DNA from: Erysipelatoclostridium sp. AM42-17
GTDB taxonomy: Bacteria > Bacillota_I > Bacilli_A > Erysipelotrichales > Coprobacillaceae
NCBI RefSeq assembly: GCF_003480255.1
Contig: NZ_QUIN01000003.1
Location: 51,474 to 115,473 of the forward strand
Direction of reading: 5' to 3'
Length of the DNA stretch: 64,000 bases
The first letter of the stretch is position 1. Every line of letters begins with the position of its first letter. A model generated the notes under the pieces. It searched no databases, had not been told where the DNA came from, and saw only the letters and a list, made by a program, of their open reading frames with translations. Made by a program: the position numbers and the translations under genes. This document shows, in pieces, positions 16,408 through 25,002 of the stretch.

Positions 16408-17337
16408 ATGAACAAAATTAAACAAGCAGTTATTAAAGCGGACCCTCGTTTGAAGGGGTTATTAGTGGTGATGATTGCTTATATTGGGATTATGACAACG
16501 ATGTTAGTATCGGGGGCTACATCCCAAATTGATCACTATCAAGAAACAGTAGCAATCGAAGTACAGGATGGTAGTGATGAACAAAAAGATTATTTAGTAA
16601 GACAAAATACTGTAAGAAAAGTTTTAAATGAATTAAATATTCATTTAAATCAAAATGATACAGTCAATAAAGATTTTAATTATATTGTACAAAATAAAGA
16701 TTATTTAAAAATTAATCGTGTTTCAAAAGAAAATATTGATGAAGTTGTCACAACGCCATCTTCAACGATTAATACAACAGGATTACATCTTTTTACAACA
16801 GAAGTCAGACAACAAGGAAGCAATGGACAAGTTAAAAATACTTATCAAGTTACTTATCAAAATGGGCAAATCGTAAGTAAACAACTTGTCTCATCAACAG
16901 TAGTATCACCAGTAAGTGATACCATTATAGAAACAGGAGTTGTTCAACCAGGAGCATATTTTACTGGTAAATTAACAACTTATGGAGGAGATTGTGCCGG
17001 AGGTAGTGGTATCGGTGCATCGGGTGTTTCTTTAAGTCCAACAACAGGAGTACAAGGATCAAATACAGCTAAATTACGTTTTAATGGGCAAAGTTATTAT
17101 TGTTTAGCTGCAGATCCATCAATACCATTTGGAACAATTATTGAAATTAGAAATCATAATTTAAGTATTGAACCAGTGGCTTATGGAATTGTTGTAGATC
17201 GCGGTGGAGCTATTAAGAAAAATCATATTGATATTTTTAATGGAACAGAAGCAGGAAAGTATTTTAAAGGTGGTTCTTCTAACCAAACAGAATTTAAAAT
17301 TATTTCTGTAGGCAGTGGGAAAAACTTTTGGAAATAG
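16408..17337 (+). CDS. G5 and 3D domain cell-wall protein (YabE-like)
   Basis: A 309-residue exported protein. An N-terminal signal or anchor (about residues 18-38) is followed by a DUF348-like ubiquitin-fold segment (about 45-110), a G5 domain (about 112-175) and a C-terminal 3D domain with acidic residues in GIVVDRGGAIKKNHIDIFNG near 275. 3D domains have the lytic-transglycosylase barrel and act in peptidoglycan remodelling and resuscitation-like functions. It follows tatD after 11 bp with AGGAGG before the ATG, as in the Bacillus tatD-yabE pair. Confidence 0.88.
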   Translation: MNKIKQAVIKADPRLKGLLVVMIAYIGIMTTMLVSGATSQIDHYQETVAIEVQDGSDEQKDYLVRQNTVRKVLNELNIHLNQNDTVNKDFNYIVQNKDYLKINRVSKENIDEVVTTPSSTINTTGLHLFTTEVRQQGSNGQVKNTYQVTYQNGQIVSKQLVSSTVVSPVSDTIIETGVVQPGAYFTGKLTTYGGDCAGGSGIGASGVSLSPTTGVQGSNTAKLRFNGQSYYCLAADPSIPFGTIIEIRNHNLSIEPVAYGIVVDRGGAIKKNHIDIFNGTEAGKYFKGGSSNQTEFKIISVGSGKNFWK

Positions 17338-17367
17338 TCGTCATGGATATGATGACTATTTTCTTTT
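17332..17367 (+). terminator. Terminator after the G5/3D gene
   Basis: A 13-bp stem (AAATAGTCGTCAT / ATGATGACTATTT, one G-U pair) with loop GGAT is followed by TTCTTTT. Confidence 0.85.
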
Positions 17368-17414
17368 GTAAAAGAGAATAGGTTGTAGTAAAATTCAAAT
17401 AGAATTTACTACAA
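17366..17414 (+). promoter_or_regulatory. Promoter with overlapping dyad (candidate operator) of the RpiB-family gene
   Basis: TTGTAA and TAAAAT are 17 bp apart (17366-17394). A dyad at 17383-17414, TTGTAGTAAAATTC and GAATTTACTACAA with one bulged A, covers the -10 box and the expected start point. No T tract follows, so a repressor site is more likely than a terminator. Confidence 0.6.
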
Positions 17415-17431
17415 AAAAGGGGAATCAGAAA

Positions 17432-18049
17432 ATGAAAGTAGGAATTATTCAAGCAACAAGTCAAATTAGTAAAAATAATTTATTGTATCAATATACTAAG
17501 GAATACGTAGAAGAAGTAGTTAATTTTGGTTGTTTTGAAGGAGAAAATAATTATTCATACGTAGAAATTGCATTAGAAATAGGATTATTAATATCAAGTC
17601 AAGCAGTTGATTTTGTTGTTACGGGATGTTCATCAGGTCAAGGAATGATGATTGCTTGTAATAGTTTACCAAATTTAATATGTGGGTATCTACCAACGCC
17701 ACAGGATGCTTATTTGTTTGGAAGAATTAATGATGGAAATGTAGCCTCATTACCATTAGGATTAAATTATGGATGGGCTGGAGAAATTAATTTAAGGGCA
17801 ACATTACAACAATTATTTTCTGAACCATTTGGAATAGGTTATCCTTTAAAAGATTCAAAACGAAAAATAGCTGATACGCAATTAATAAAGCAATTAAATA
17901 AACAAAGTAAAAAAGAAATGATAACTTTTTTAAATGAAATTGATCCTCAAATTATTTCTAAAATTATGCAAAAGAAAGACGTGATTAACTATATTGTTCA
18001 TCATGGCAAAGATGAGCGTATTGTACAATGGGTAAAAAGTAAGATTTAG
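17432..18049 (+). CDS. RpiB/LacA/LacB-family sugar-phosphate isomerase
   Basis: A 205-residue protein whose first 140 residues follow the RpiB/LacAB fold: VDFVVTGCSSGQGMMIACN near residue 62 corresponds to the active-site cysteine and glycine-rich loop of ribose-5-phosphate isomerase B. The C-terminal 65 residues are an extra helical, Lys-rich tail not found in short RpiB enzymes. Members isomerise ribose 5-phosphate or galactose 6-phosphate; this branch has no assigned substrate that I can name. It is monocistronic with AAAGGGG before the ATG and its own promoter and dyad. Confidence 0.8.
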   Translation: MKVGIIQATSQISKNNLLYQYTKEYVEEVVNFGCFEGENNYSYVEIALEIGLLISSQAVDFVVTGCSSGQGMMIACNSLPNLICGYLPTPQDAYLFGRINDGNVASLPLGLNYGWAGEINLRATLQQLFSEPFGIGYPLKDSKRKIADTQLIKQLNKQSKKEMITFLNEIDPQIISKIMQKKDVINYIVHHGKDERIVQWVKSKI

Positions 18050-18074
18050 AACACTTTTGAAAATAATCTTTTTC

Positions 18075-18103
18075 TCGAAAAATAATAACTGTTGTAGTAC
18101 AAT
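18075..18103 (+). promoter_or_regulatory. Promoter of mnmG-rsmG-noc
   Basis: TCGAAA and TACAAT are separated by 17 bp, with the start point about 15 bp before the AAAGGGG ribosome site. Confidence 0.55.
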
Positions 18104-18126
18104 AGTAAAGACTGAAAGGGGCGTTT

Positions 18127-20004
18127 ATGATGTATGATGTAATAGTTGTTGGTGCCGGACATGCAGGGATTGAAGCATGCTTAGCGCCAGCTCGTATGAA
18201 TAAAAAAACCTTATTAATCACGTCTAATTTTTCTAATGCTGGTTCAATGCCTTGTAATACATCAATAGGTGGTCCAGCAAAAGGAATCATAGTGCGTGAA
18301 ATTGATGCATTAGGAGGACAAATGGGGTTAACAGCTGACCATACATATCTTCAAATGAAGATGTTAAATACAGCTAAAGGACCAGGTGTTCAATCGTTAA
18401 GAGCACAAGCTGATAAAAAAGCATATCCTCACTATATGCAAAAAGTATTAAAAGAACAAGAAAATTTAGATATTGTAGAAGCAATGGTTGAAGATTTAAT
18501 CATTGAAGATCAAACTGTAAAGGGTGTTATTTTAGAAGATGGGACTCGTTATGATGGAAAAACAGTTGTTTTAACTACAGGAACATATTTGAAAGCTGAA
18601 ATTTTGGTAGGACATGAAAAACACGCTAGTGGGCCAGATCAACAAAAAGAATCAAAGTTTTTATCTGATAAACTCAAAGATGCTGGCTTACATATACAAA
18701 GATTAAAAACAGGAACACCACCAAGAGTTGAAATTAATAGTATTGACTATTCAAAAACATCATTACAACCAGGTACAGATGATGAATTAGCGTTTAGTTT
18801 CCAAACAAATCATTATGTTCCTATTGAAGAACAAACACCATGTTATTTAACTTATACTAATGAAAGAACACATAAAATTATTCATGATAATCTAGAAAAA
18901 TGTGCTATGTATAGTGGTTTAGTTAAAGGAATTGGTCCACGTTATTGCCCTTCTATTGAAGATAAAGTTGTTAAATTTTCTGATAAACCACAACATCAAA
19001 TCTTCTTAGAACCAGAATCAAAAGAAATGAATACTATCTATGTACAAGGATTTTCAACATCAATGCCTCATGATATCCAAGAACAAATGATTCGTACTTT
19101 ACCAGGACTAGAAAACTGTAAAATATTAAAATATGCTTACGCTATTGAATATGACGCTATTGATCCTTTACAATTATGGCCATCATTAGAAACAAAAGTA
19201 TTACATAATTTATTTACAGCTGGACAAATTAATGGAACAAGTGGTTATGAAGAAGCAGCGGGACAAGGATTAATTGCTGGTATAAATGCAGCATTAAAGG
19301 TAGAAGGAAAAGAACCACTTGTATTAAAAAGAGATGAAGCATATATAGGAGTTATGATTGATGATTTAGTTACTAAAGGAACAAAAGAACCTTATCGTAT
19401 GTTGACAAGTCGAGCTGAATATCGTTTATTATTGCGTCATGATAACGCTGATGAAAGACTTATGAAGCATGGACATGATGTAGGTTTAGTTAAAGATAAA
19501 GTGTACAATCAATATCTTGATAAGATGCAAGGCATCTATCAAGAAATAGAAAGATTGAAAACAATTCGTTTTACTCCTAAAGATGAAATTAATACGATGT
19601 TAGTAGAAAATCATTCATCTCATTTAAAGGAAGGCATTAGTGCAAAAGAATTAATTCAAAGACCAGAAATCACTTATCAAATGATTAAACCATATATTGA
19701 ATCTGCTCATCTTTCTAAAGAACAAGAAAAAAGAGTAACTATTTTAATTAAATATGCTGGTTATATTGAAAAAGCAAAAAGACAAGCAGCAAAACAAATT
19801 AAAATGGAAGAAAAGAAAATACCAAGTGATATAGATTATGATTTAGTTAAGAATTTAGCTTTAGAAGCTAAACAAAAACTATCTAAAGTAAGACCACTAA
19901 CAATAGGTCAAGCTTCAAGAATATCAGGTATTAATCCAGCAGATATTTCTGTTTTATTAATTTATTTAAAACAAAACTATAGTGAGGATTCATATGACAA
20001 ATAA
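18127..20004 (+). CDS. mnmG: tRNA uridine-34 carboxymethylaminomethyl synthesis enzyme
   Basis: MnmG (GidA), with MnmE, adds the carboxymethylaminomethyl group to U34 of several tRNAs using FAD and methylene-tetrahydrofolate. The FAD motif VVGAGHAGIEACLAPARM opens the protein, followed by CNTSIGGPAKG, NTAKGPGVQSLRAQADK and LFTAGQINGTSGYEEAAGQG. At 625 residues it is full length. ATG 18127 and the adjacent ATG 18130 are both plausible starts. mnmE is not in the window. It overlaps rsmG by 11 bp, the conserved origin-region order. Confidence 0.97.
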   Translation: MMYDVIVVGAGHAGIEACLAPARMNKKTLLITSNFSNAGSMPCNTSIGGPAKGIIVREIDALGGQMGLTADHTYLQMKMLNTAKGPGVQSLRAQADKKAYPHYMQKVLKEQENLDIVEAMVEDLIIEDQTVKGVILEDGTRYDGKTVVLTTGTYLKAEILVGHEKHASGPDQQKESKFLSDKLKDAGLHIQRLKTGTPPRVEINSIDYSKTSLQPGTDDELAFSFQTNHYVPIEEQTPCYLTYTNERTHKIIHDNLEKCAMYSGLVKGIGPRYCPSIEDKVVKFSDKPQHQIFLEPESKEMNTIYVQGFSTSMPHDIQEQMIRTLPGLENCKILKYAYAIEYDAIDPLQLWPSLETKVLHNLFTAGQINGTSGYEEAAGQGLIAGINAALKVEGKEPLVLKRDEAYIGVMIDDLVTKGTKEPYRMLTSRAEYRLLLRHDNADERLMKHGHDVGLVKDKVYNQYLDKMQGIYQEIERLKTIRFTPKDEINTMLVENHSSHLKEGISAKELIQRPEITYQMIKPYIESAHLSKEQEKRVTILIKYAGYIEKAKRQAAKQIKMEEKKIPSDIDYDLVKNLALEAKQKLSKVRPLTIGQASRISGINPADISVLLIYLKQNYSEDSYDK

Positions 20005-20698
20005 TGAATTTAAAGAAGCATTAAAAGAAAAGAATATTCATTTAACTGATGAACAAATGAAACAATTCGATATTTATTATCATACATTAGTAGAATGGAA
20101 TGAAAAAATGAACTTAACAGCAATTACTGATCAAGAAGGTGTTTATTTAAAACACTTCTATGATTCTATTAGTATAGCTTTTAACTTTCCTTTTTCTAAT
20201 CAAAGTATTGTTGATATTGGAGCTGGTGCTGGCTTTCCTTCTATTCCTTTAAAAATTGTTTACCCAGATTTAAAAATAACCATTGTAGATTCATTAAATA
20301 AACGAATCACTTTCTTAAATCATTTGTTTAAAGAATTAAATTTAAAAGATTGTCAAGCCATTGCAATGCGTGGAGAAGATTATGCTTTAAAGCATCGTGA
20401 ACAAGCTGATGTAGTCATGGCAAGAGCAGTAGCTAGACTTAATATACTTGATGAAATCTGTTTACCATTAGTTAAAAAAGACGGTTATTTCCTTTCATTA
20501 AAAGGAAGACAAGGTCATGAAGAATTAGATGAAGCAAGAAAAGGAATTCAAATACTAGGCGGACAAGTCGAAAGTATTCATGATTTTACACTTAGTGATG
20601 ACGATGATCATCGAAGTCATATTCTTATTAAGAAAGTAAAATTAACACCGGCTAAATATCCAAGACAGTTTGCTAAAATTAAGAAGAAACCATTATAA
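19994..20698 (+). CDS. rsmG: 16S rRNA (guanine-527-N7)-methyltransferase
   Basis: RsmG (GidB) methylates G527 of 16S rRNA. WNEKMNLTAI near residue 35, the SAM loop IVDIGAGAGFPSIPLKI near 72 and VMARAVARL near 140 identify the family. At 234 residues it is full length. The start is ATG 19994, six bases after TGAGGA; an in-frame GTG twelve bases upstream precedes the ribosome site. It overlaps the end of mnmG by 11 bp and is followed after 11 bp by noc. Confidence 0.96.
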   Translation: MTNNEFKEALKEKNIHLTDEQMKQFDIYYHTLVEWNEKMNLTAITDQEGVYLKHFYDSISIAFNFPFSNQSIVDIGAGAGFPSIPLKIVYPDLKITIVDSLNKRITFLNHLFKELNLKDCQAIAMRGEDYALKHREQADVVMARAVARLNILDEICLPLVKKDGYFLSLKGRQGHEELDEARKGIQILGGQVESIHDFTLSDDDDHRSHILIKKVKLTPAKYPRQFAKIKKKPL

Positions 20699-20709
20699 AA
20701 GGAGTTTAT

Positions 20710-21471
20710 ATGTTAGAAAAAGTATATAAATTAATTGATATAAAAAAGATTTACGCTAATGAAAATCAACCAAGAAAAGTCTTTAATGATGAAAAGATAG
20801 AAGAATTATCGACATCAATAAAAGAAAATGGTTTAATTCAACCTATTGTTGTAAGAAAAACAAAAGAAGGATATCAAATTATTGCCGGTGAAAGAAGATT
20901 TCGTGCATGTAAACTTGCCGATATGACTAAAGTACCTTGTATTATTAAAGAATATGATGATAAGCAAGTAGAAACACTTTCGGTTATAGAAAATATTCAA
21001 AGAGAAGACTTATCTCCTTTAGAAGAAGCTAAAGCTTATAAATCATTACTTGATACTTATCAATACAGTCAACAAGAATTAGCTAAAGTAGTAGGGAAAA
21101 AACAATCTACAATTGCAAATAAATTAAGATTATTAAAACTATCAGATGGTGTAAAAGATGCATTAGATAATCGTACTATTACTGAGCGACATGCTCGTGC
21201 CATGGTTGGTTTAGATCAAGAAAAACAAGAAACTGTTTTAAAAGAAGTTATTCAAAAACATCTTAATGTTGCTCAAACAGAAAAGTTTATTGATAAAAAA
21301 CCTAAACCTAAAAAGGTAAGGCCAAAAAAAGCAGTATCACAAAATGTTAAAATTGCTTTAAATACGATTAAACAAGCGACATCAATGATTGAAAAATCAG
21401 GCGTTACATTAGTACAAGAAGTAGCAGATGAAGAAGATCAATATATTATTACTATTAAAATAAATAAATAA
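20710..21471 (+). CDS. noc: ParB-family nucleoid occlusion protein
   Basis: A 253-residue ParB/Spo0J-like DNA-binding CTPase. The N-terminal domain has NENQPRKVF, the CTP-binding GERRFRACKLA (about 61) and ENIQREDLSPLEEA (about 95); a helix-turn-helix follows (ELAKVVGKKQSTIANKLRLL), and the C-terminus is Lys-rich. Its place directly after rsmG is the conserved position of Noc, which spreads on the nucleoid and blocks division over it. A second paralogue beside parA at 35453 is the better candidate for ParB itself. The split rests on position, since I could not compare binding-site residues. Confidence 0.85.
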   Translation: MLEKVYKLIDIKKIYANENQPRKVFNDEKIEELSTSIKENGLIQPIVVRKTKEGYQIIAGERRFRACKLADMTKVPCIIKEYDDKQVETLSVIENIQREDLSPLEEAKAYKSLLDTYQYSQQELAKVVGKKQSTIANKLRLLKLSDGVKDALDNRTITERHARAMVGLDQEKQETVLKEVIQKHLNVAQTEKFIDKKPKPKKVRPKKAVSQNVKIALNTIKQATSMIEKSGVTLVQEVADEEDQYIITIKINK

Positions 21472-21488
21472 ATCCTCTACAACTCTAA

Positions 21489-21516
21489 TTGACATTTCAA
21501 AGTGAGTGAATATAAT
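21489..21516 (+). promoter_or_regulatory. Promoter of the MATE exporter leader
   Basis: Consensus TTGACA and TATAAT are separated by 16 bp. Confidence 0.88.
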
Positions 21517-21519
21517 AGA

Positions 21520-21592
21520 ATACGTGACCGGAGGGTATAGAGATATGCTGGATAAGGTTATGGGAAACCATAATTTTATCCAGCTTTTTTTA
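21520..21592 (+). promoter_or_regulatory. Attenuator leader, candidate guanidine-IV (mepA) riboswitch
   Basis: The short leader begins with a small hairpin region (TAC...GTA around GTGACCGGAGG). A strong intrinsic terminator follows: the outer stem GCTGGATAA / TTATCCAGC (21547-21555, 21576-21584) encloses an inner stem TTATGG / CCATAA with a GAAA loop, and seven T residues follow. The MATE gene begins 12 bp later. A terminator this close to the gene after a strong promoter implies ligand-controlled read-through. The mepA motif (guanidine-IV riboswitch) sits before MepA-type MATE genes and works in this way; the match to its consensus is from memory and needs a covariance search. Confidence 0.6.
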
Positions 21593-21603
21593 GGAGGAAG
21601 AAC

Positions 21604-22929
21604 ATGAAAAATGATTTATTAAAAGGACATGTAGGAAAAACTCTTTTAGCGTTTGCTTTTCCTTTTATGCTATCAAATTTATTACAAGTCTTATATGGTT
21701 CTGCTGATATGTTTGTTGTAGGAAAATATGCTAATACTTCTGCCGTATCAGGCGTATCGACTGGTAGCCAAGTTATGACTTTAACTACTTATTTTGTTTT
21801 AGGATTAACAACAGGAATTACGGTTTTATTAGGACAATATTTTGGAGCTAAAAAAGAAAGAGAATTATCAAAAACCATTGGAGCCGGTATTGTTTTATTT
21901 GGATGTATTGGCATTGTTCTTACAATAATGATGTTGTTATTTAACCACCAAATTGTATCTTTAATGAATACGCCTCATGAAGCAATAGCAGCAACAAGAT
22001 CATATATTTATATTTGTTCGATGGGCATTATCTTTATTGTTGGTTATAACGTAGTCAGTAGTATTTTAAGGGGGTTAGGTGATAGTACGACACCTCTTGT
22101 ATTTGTGTTTATTGCTTGTGTAATTAATATTATTGTTGATTTTGTTTTAGTTGGATATGTCCATTTAGGTGCTGCGGGTGCTGCTATAGCTACTGTATCT
22201 GCTCAAGGGATTGCCTTTTTATTTTCATTAATCTATTTATATAAAAAAGGTTTAGGTTTCCCATTTTATATAAAAGATATATGCTTTTCTCAGCATATTA
22301 TGAAAGTATTAAAAATAGGTTTTCCTTTAGGATTACAAAATGCCCTTATTAATATTTCTTTTTTAATTATTACTATTATTATTAATAAAATGGGTCTTGT
22401 TGCCAGTGCTGCAGTAGGGGTCAATGAAAAATTAATTGAGTTCTTTATGCTTCTTCAATCAGCTATGCAAAATGCCATTGCGACGATGGTAGCTCAAAAT
22501 AGAGGAGCCAGACAAAATGCCAGAGCTTATGAATCATTAAAATGGGGTATGTTCATGTGCTTTAGTTGTGCTATTGTCATTGTTGGATTAGCTCAATATA
22601 TGCCCACTTTCTTTACAAGTATTTTCTCGCATGATCCAGATGTAATTTATCAATCTTCATTATACTTACAAACTTATTCCATTGATTGTCTTCTTACAAG
22701 TCTCGTATTTTGCTTTAACGGATATTTTAATGGATGTCAAAAGACAGTATTTACTATGATCCATAGTTTAATTTCTACATTTATTGCCCGTATTCCGATT
22801 ACCTTTTTGATGTCTACTTTAACAGGAGTAACATTGTGGCATATGGGTATTGCTTCTCCGGTATCAACGTTTTTATCCCTTATTATGTGTATCTTTTATT
22901 TAAGAAAAACAAAGAAAGAATTGCAATAA
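21604..22929 (+). CDS. MATE-family multidrug exporter (MepA-like)
   Basis: A 441-residue membrane protein with about twelve hydrophobic segments in two related halves, each of which opens with a conserved MATE motif: LLAFAFPFMLSNLLQVLYGSADMFVVG at the N-terminus and LKIGFPLGLQNALINISF near residue 236. MATE proteins export cationic compounds using Na+ or H+. AGGAGG precedes the ATG, immediately after the T tract of the leader terminator. If the leader is a guanidine riboswitch, guanidinium or a related cation would be its substrate or signal. Confidence 0.93.
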   Translation: MKNDLLKGHVGKTLLAFAFPFMLSNLLQVLYGSADMFVVGKYANTSAVSGVSTGSQVMTLTTYFVLGLTTGITVLLGQYFGAKKERELSKTIGAGIVLFGCIGIVLTIMMLLFNHQIVSLMNTPHEAIAATRSYIYICSMGIIFIVGYNVVSSILRGLGDSTTPLVFVFIACVINIIVDFVLVGYVHLGAAGAAIATVSAQGIAFLFSLIYLYKKGLGFPFYIKDICFSQHIMKVLKIGFPLGLQNALINISFLIITIIINKMGLVASAAVGVNEKLIEFFMLLQSAMQNAIATMVAQNRGARQNARAYESLKWGMFMCFSCAIVIVGLAQYMPTFFTSIFSHDPDVIYQSSLYLQTYSIDCLLTSLVFCFNGYFNGCQKTVFTMIHSLISTFIARIPITFLMSTLTGVTLWHMGIASPVSTFLSLIMCIFYLRKTKKELQ

Positions 22930-22961
22930 ATAATGTAAGTGCTTTATCTTGATAAGGGTCA

Positions 22962-22989
22962 TTGATTAATTAAAGACAAGTGGTATAAT
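22962..22989 (+). promoter_or_regulatory. Promoter of lrgAB
   Basis: TTGATT and the extended -10 TGGTATAAT are separated by 16 bp. Confidence 0.75.
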
Positions 22990-23010
22990 GGGAAAAAATG
23001 AGGGGACATT

Positions 23011-23364
23011 ATGAAGTATATTAATCAAATTTTAGTTATTTTAGGAATCTCTTTTATAGGAGAATTATTAAGTCAATTTTTACCATTACCAGTACCAGCA
23101 AGTGTTTATGGATTATTTATTATGTTAATATGTTTATTTACACATATTATTAAATTAGATCAAGTTGAAGATGTAGGTAATTGGCTCATACTGATTATGC
23201 CAGTGTTATTTGTACCATCAGCAGTAAGTTTAATGAATGTTAAAGACGCTATTATGAATGATTTATTTGTTATCGCTTTAGTTACTTTTGTTAGTACAAT
23301 TGTAGTCATGGTTGTTACGGGGAAAGTAGCCCAAATCATTATAGAAAGGAAGGAGAAGAAGTAA
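23011..23364 (+). CDS. lrgA: CidA/LrgA-family holin-like protein
   Basis: A 117-residue membrane protein with four hydrophobic segments and the family stretch GELLSQFLPLPVPASVYGL near residue 18. LrgA/CidA proteins are holin-like and, with LrgB/CidB, affect murein hydrolase export, lysis and, in some species, pyruvate transport. Its stop codon overlaps the start of the lrgB gene (A of TAATG), so the two are coupled. LrgA is chosen over CidA only because no LysR regulator is adjacent. Confidence 0.88.
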   Translation: MKYINQILVILGISFIGELLSQFLPLPVPASVYGLFIMLICLFTHIIKLDQVEDVGNWLILIMPVLFVPSAVSLMNVKDAIMNDLFVIALVTFVSTIVVMVVTGKVAQIIIERKEKK

Positions 23365-24056
23365 TGAATGATGTATTTGTTGAAACTCTTTATTTTGGAT
23401 TGGTTTTATCTTTATTATCCTATTGGGTAGCAGTCCAAATTAGAAAATTACTTCCTTATCCTATATTTAATCCTTTATTAATAAGTGCTATTATCTCTAT
23501 TGCTGTTCTTGTATGTTTTGGTATTGATTTTAAAACATATAATCAAGGAGCTCAGTTTATTACGGTTTTACTGACACCAGCTACCGTATGTTTAGCGATA
23601 CCATTATATAAACAAGCAAGATTATTACAAAAACATTTTGATGCTATTTGTATTAGTTTATTAAGTGGTGTGATTGCCGGAATTGTAGCTATATTTGTCA
23701 TGTGTTTAGTGATGAAGGTGGATCCTGTTATTTATCATTCTTTATTACCTAAATCTATTACAACAGCTATTGCTATAGGGATATCTAATAAAATAGGTGG
23801 TAATTCTACAATAACTGTAGGAGTTGTGATTGTAACCGGTATTTTAGGAGCAGTGATTGCTAAATCTATATGTAAATTATTTAAAATTAATCATCCTATT
23901 GCCGTAGGATTAGCTCTTGGTAATAGTGCTCATGCTATTGGAACAAGTAAAGCTTTAGAATTTGGTGAAATAGAAGGAGCGATGAGTTCTTTATCTATCG
24001 TTATTGCTGGATTATTAACTGTTATTATTGCTCCAATTGTAGCTGTGCTTCTTTAA
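23364..24056 (+). CDS. lrgB: LrgB/CidB-family membrane protein
   Basis: A 230-residue membrane protein with about six or seven hydrophobic segments. The family motif PKSITTAIAIGISNKIGGN is near residue 132, followed by AVGLALGNSAHAIGTSKALEFGE near 180. It is the partner of LrgA, encoded directly upstream with overlapping stop and start codons. A terminator-like hairpin lies about 30 bp after its stop. Confidence 0.92.
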   Translation: MNDVFVETLYFGLVLSLLSYWVAVQIRKLLPYPIFNPLLISAIISIAVLVCFGIDFKTYNQGAQFITVLLTPATVCLAIPLYKQARLLQKHFDAICISLLSGVIAGIVAIFVMCLVMKVDPVIYHSLLPKSITTAIAIGISNKIGGNSTITVGVVIVTGILGAVIAKSICKLFKINHPIAVGLALGNSAHAIGTSKALEFGEIEGAMSSLSIVIAGLLTVIIAPIVAVLL

Positions 24057-24057
24057 T

Positions 24058-24086
24058 TTGCAATTCAATATAAAATTATGTAAAAT
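24058..24086 (+). promoter_or_regulatory. Promoter of the RmlD-like gene
   Basis: TTGCAA and TAAAAT are separated by 17 bp directly after the lrgB stop codon. The start point would fall at the foot of the following hairpin. Confidence 0.5.
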
Positions 24087-24088
24087 GT

Positions 24089-24118
24089 AAAAGATGTCGA
24101 ATATGACACCTTTTTTTT
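24089..24118 (+). terminator. Terminator of lrgAB
   Basis: A 10-bp stem with one mismatch (AAAAGATGTC / GACACCTTTT), loop GAATAT, is followed by T residues up to 24118. Confidence 0.65.
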
Positions 24119-24138
24119 GTGCAGAGAGGATGGAAAGA

Positions 24139-25002
24139 ATGAATGAATTAAGAATATGGGTAACAGGTGCCCATGGTAAATTAGGACAAAACTTAGTGAG
24201 TTATTTAAGTGAAAATGAATATATGGTTTTACCAACTGATCAAGAAGTAGATGTATGTCGTTTAGAAGAAGTCATGCATTATGGAGAAAGTCAAAGACCA
24301 GATGTCATTATTAATTGTGCTGCCATCACAGGTATATCTAAGTGTGAAAGACATGAATTGGATGCTTATAAAGTAAATACTTTAGGAGCACGTAATATGG
24401 CTTTGGTAGCTCAAAGAATTCATGCAAAACTTATTCAAATATCAACAGATGATGTATTTCAAGGTGAAAATGATCAAAAACTTAATGAATTTGAAAAACC
24501 ACAACCAACAACAGTATATGGTAAATCAAAATTAGCGGGAGAAGAATTCATTAAAGAATTATATCCAAAACATATTATTATTCGTAGTTCTTGGTTATAT
24601 GGTAACCAACCAGGTAACTTCTTATATGATTTATTTAAACAAGTAGTAAATAATCAACAAGTAGAAGTATCTAAGGAACAATTCAGTTCACCAACAAGTG
24701 TTTTATCATTATGCAAAGTCATTGAAGTATTAATGAATGGAAATGAATATGGTTTATTTCATGCTTCATGTGAAGGACAATGCAGTCGTTATGAATTTGC
24801 AAGACGTGCATTAGAAATTGCGGGATATAGTCCAGATCATGTTATTTCTGGGCATAATGAATATGGACAAACAGGAAATTTTGTTTTAGAAAACTTAATG
24901 TTAAAAATGACAGATATTTATACTATGCCATCATGGCAAGATGATTTAAAAAATTTTATTGAACAAATTAAGGGGGATTTAAATGAAAAAGAAGAAGTTT
25001 AA
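24139..25002 (+). CDS. RmlD-like NAD(P)-dependent sugar reductase
   Basis: A 287-residue extended short-chain dehydrogenase resembling dTDP-4-dehydrorhamnose reductase. It has the nucleotide-binding VTGAHGKLGQNL, VIINCAAITGISKCE near residue 60, ISTDDVFQG near 100 and the catalytic YGKSKLAGE (Tyr and Lys) near 125. Start ATG 24139 is eight bases after GAGAGGA; the longer frame includes the terminator hairpin. No other rhamnose gene is nearby, so a stand-alone role in cell-surface sugar reduction is likely but not proven. It overlaps the transporter gene by 20 bp. Confidence 0.8.
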   Translation: MNELRIWVTGAHGKLGQNLVSYLSENEYMVLPTDQEVDVCRLEEVMHYGESQRPDVIINCAAITGISKCERHELDAYKVNTLGARNMALVAQRIHAKLIQISTDDVFQGENDQKLNEFEKPQPTTVYGKSKLAGEEFIKELYPKHIIIRSSWLYGNQPGNFLYDLFKQVVNNQQVEVSKEQFSSPTSVLSLCKVIEVLMNGNEYGLFHASCEGQCSRYEFARRALEIAGYSPDHVISGHNEYGQTGNFVLENLMLKMTDIYTMPSWQDDLKNFIEQIKGDLNEKEEV

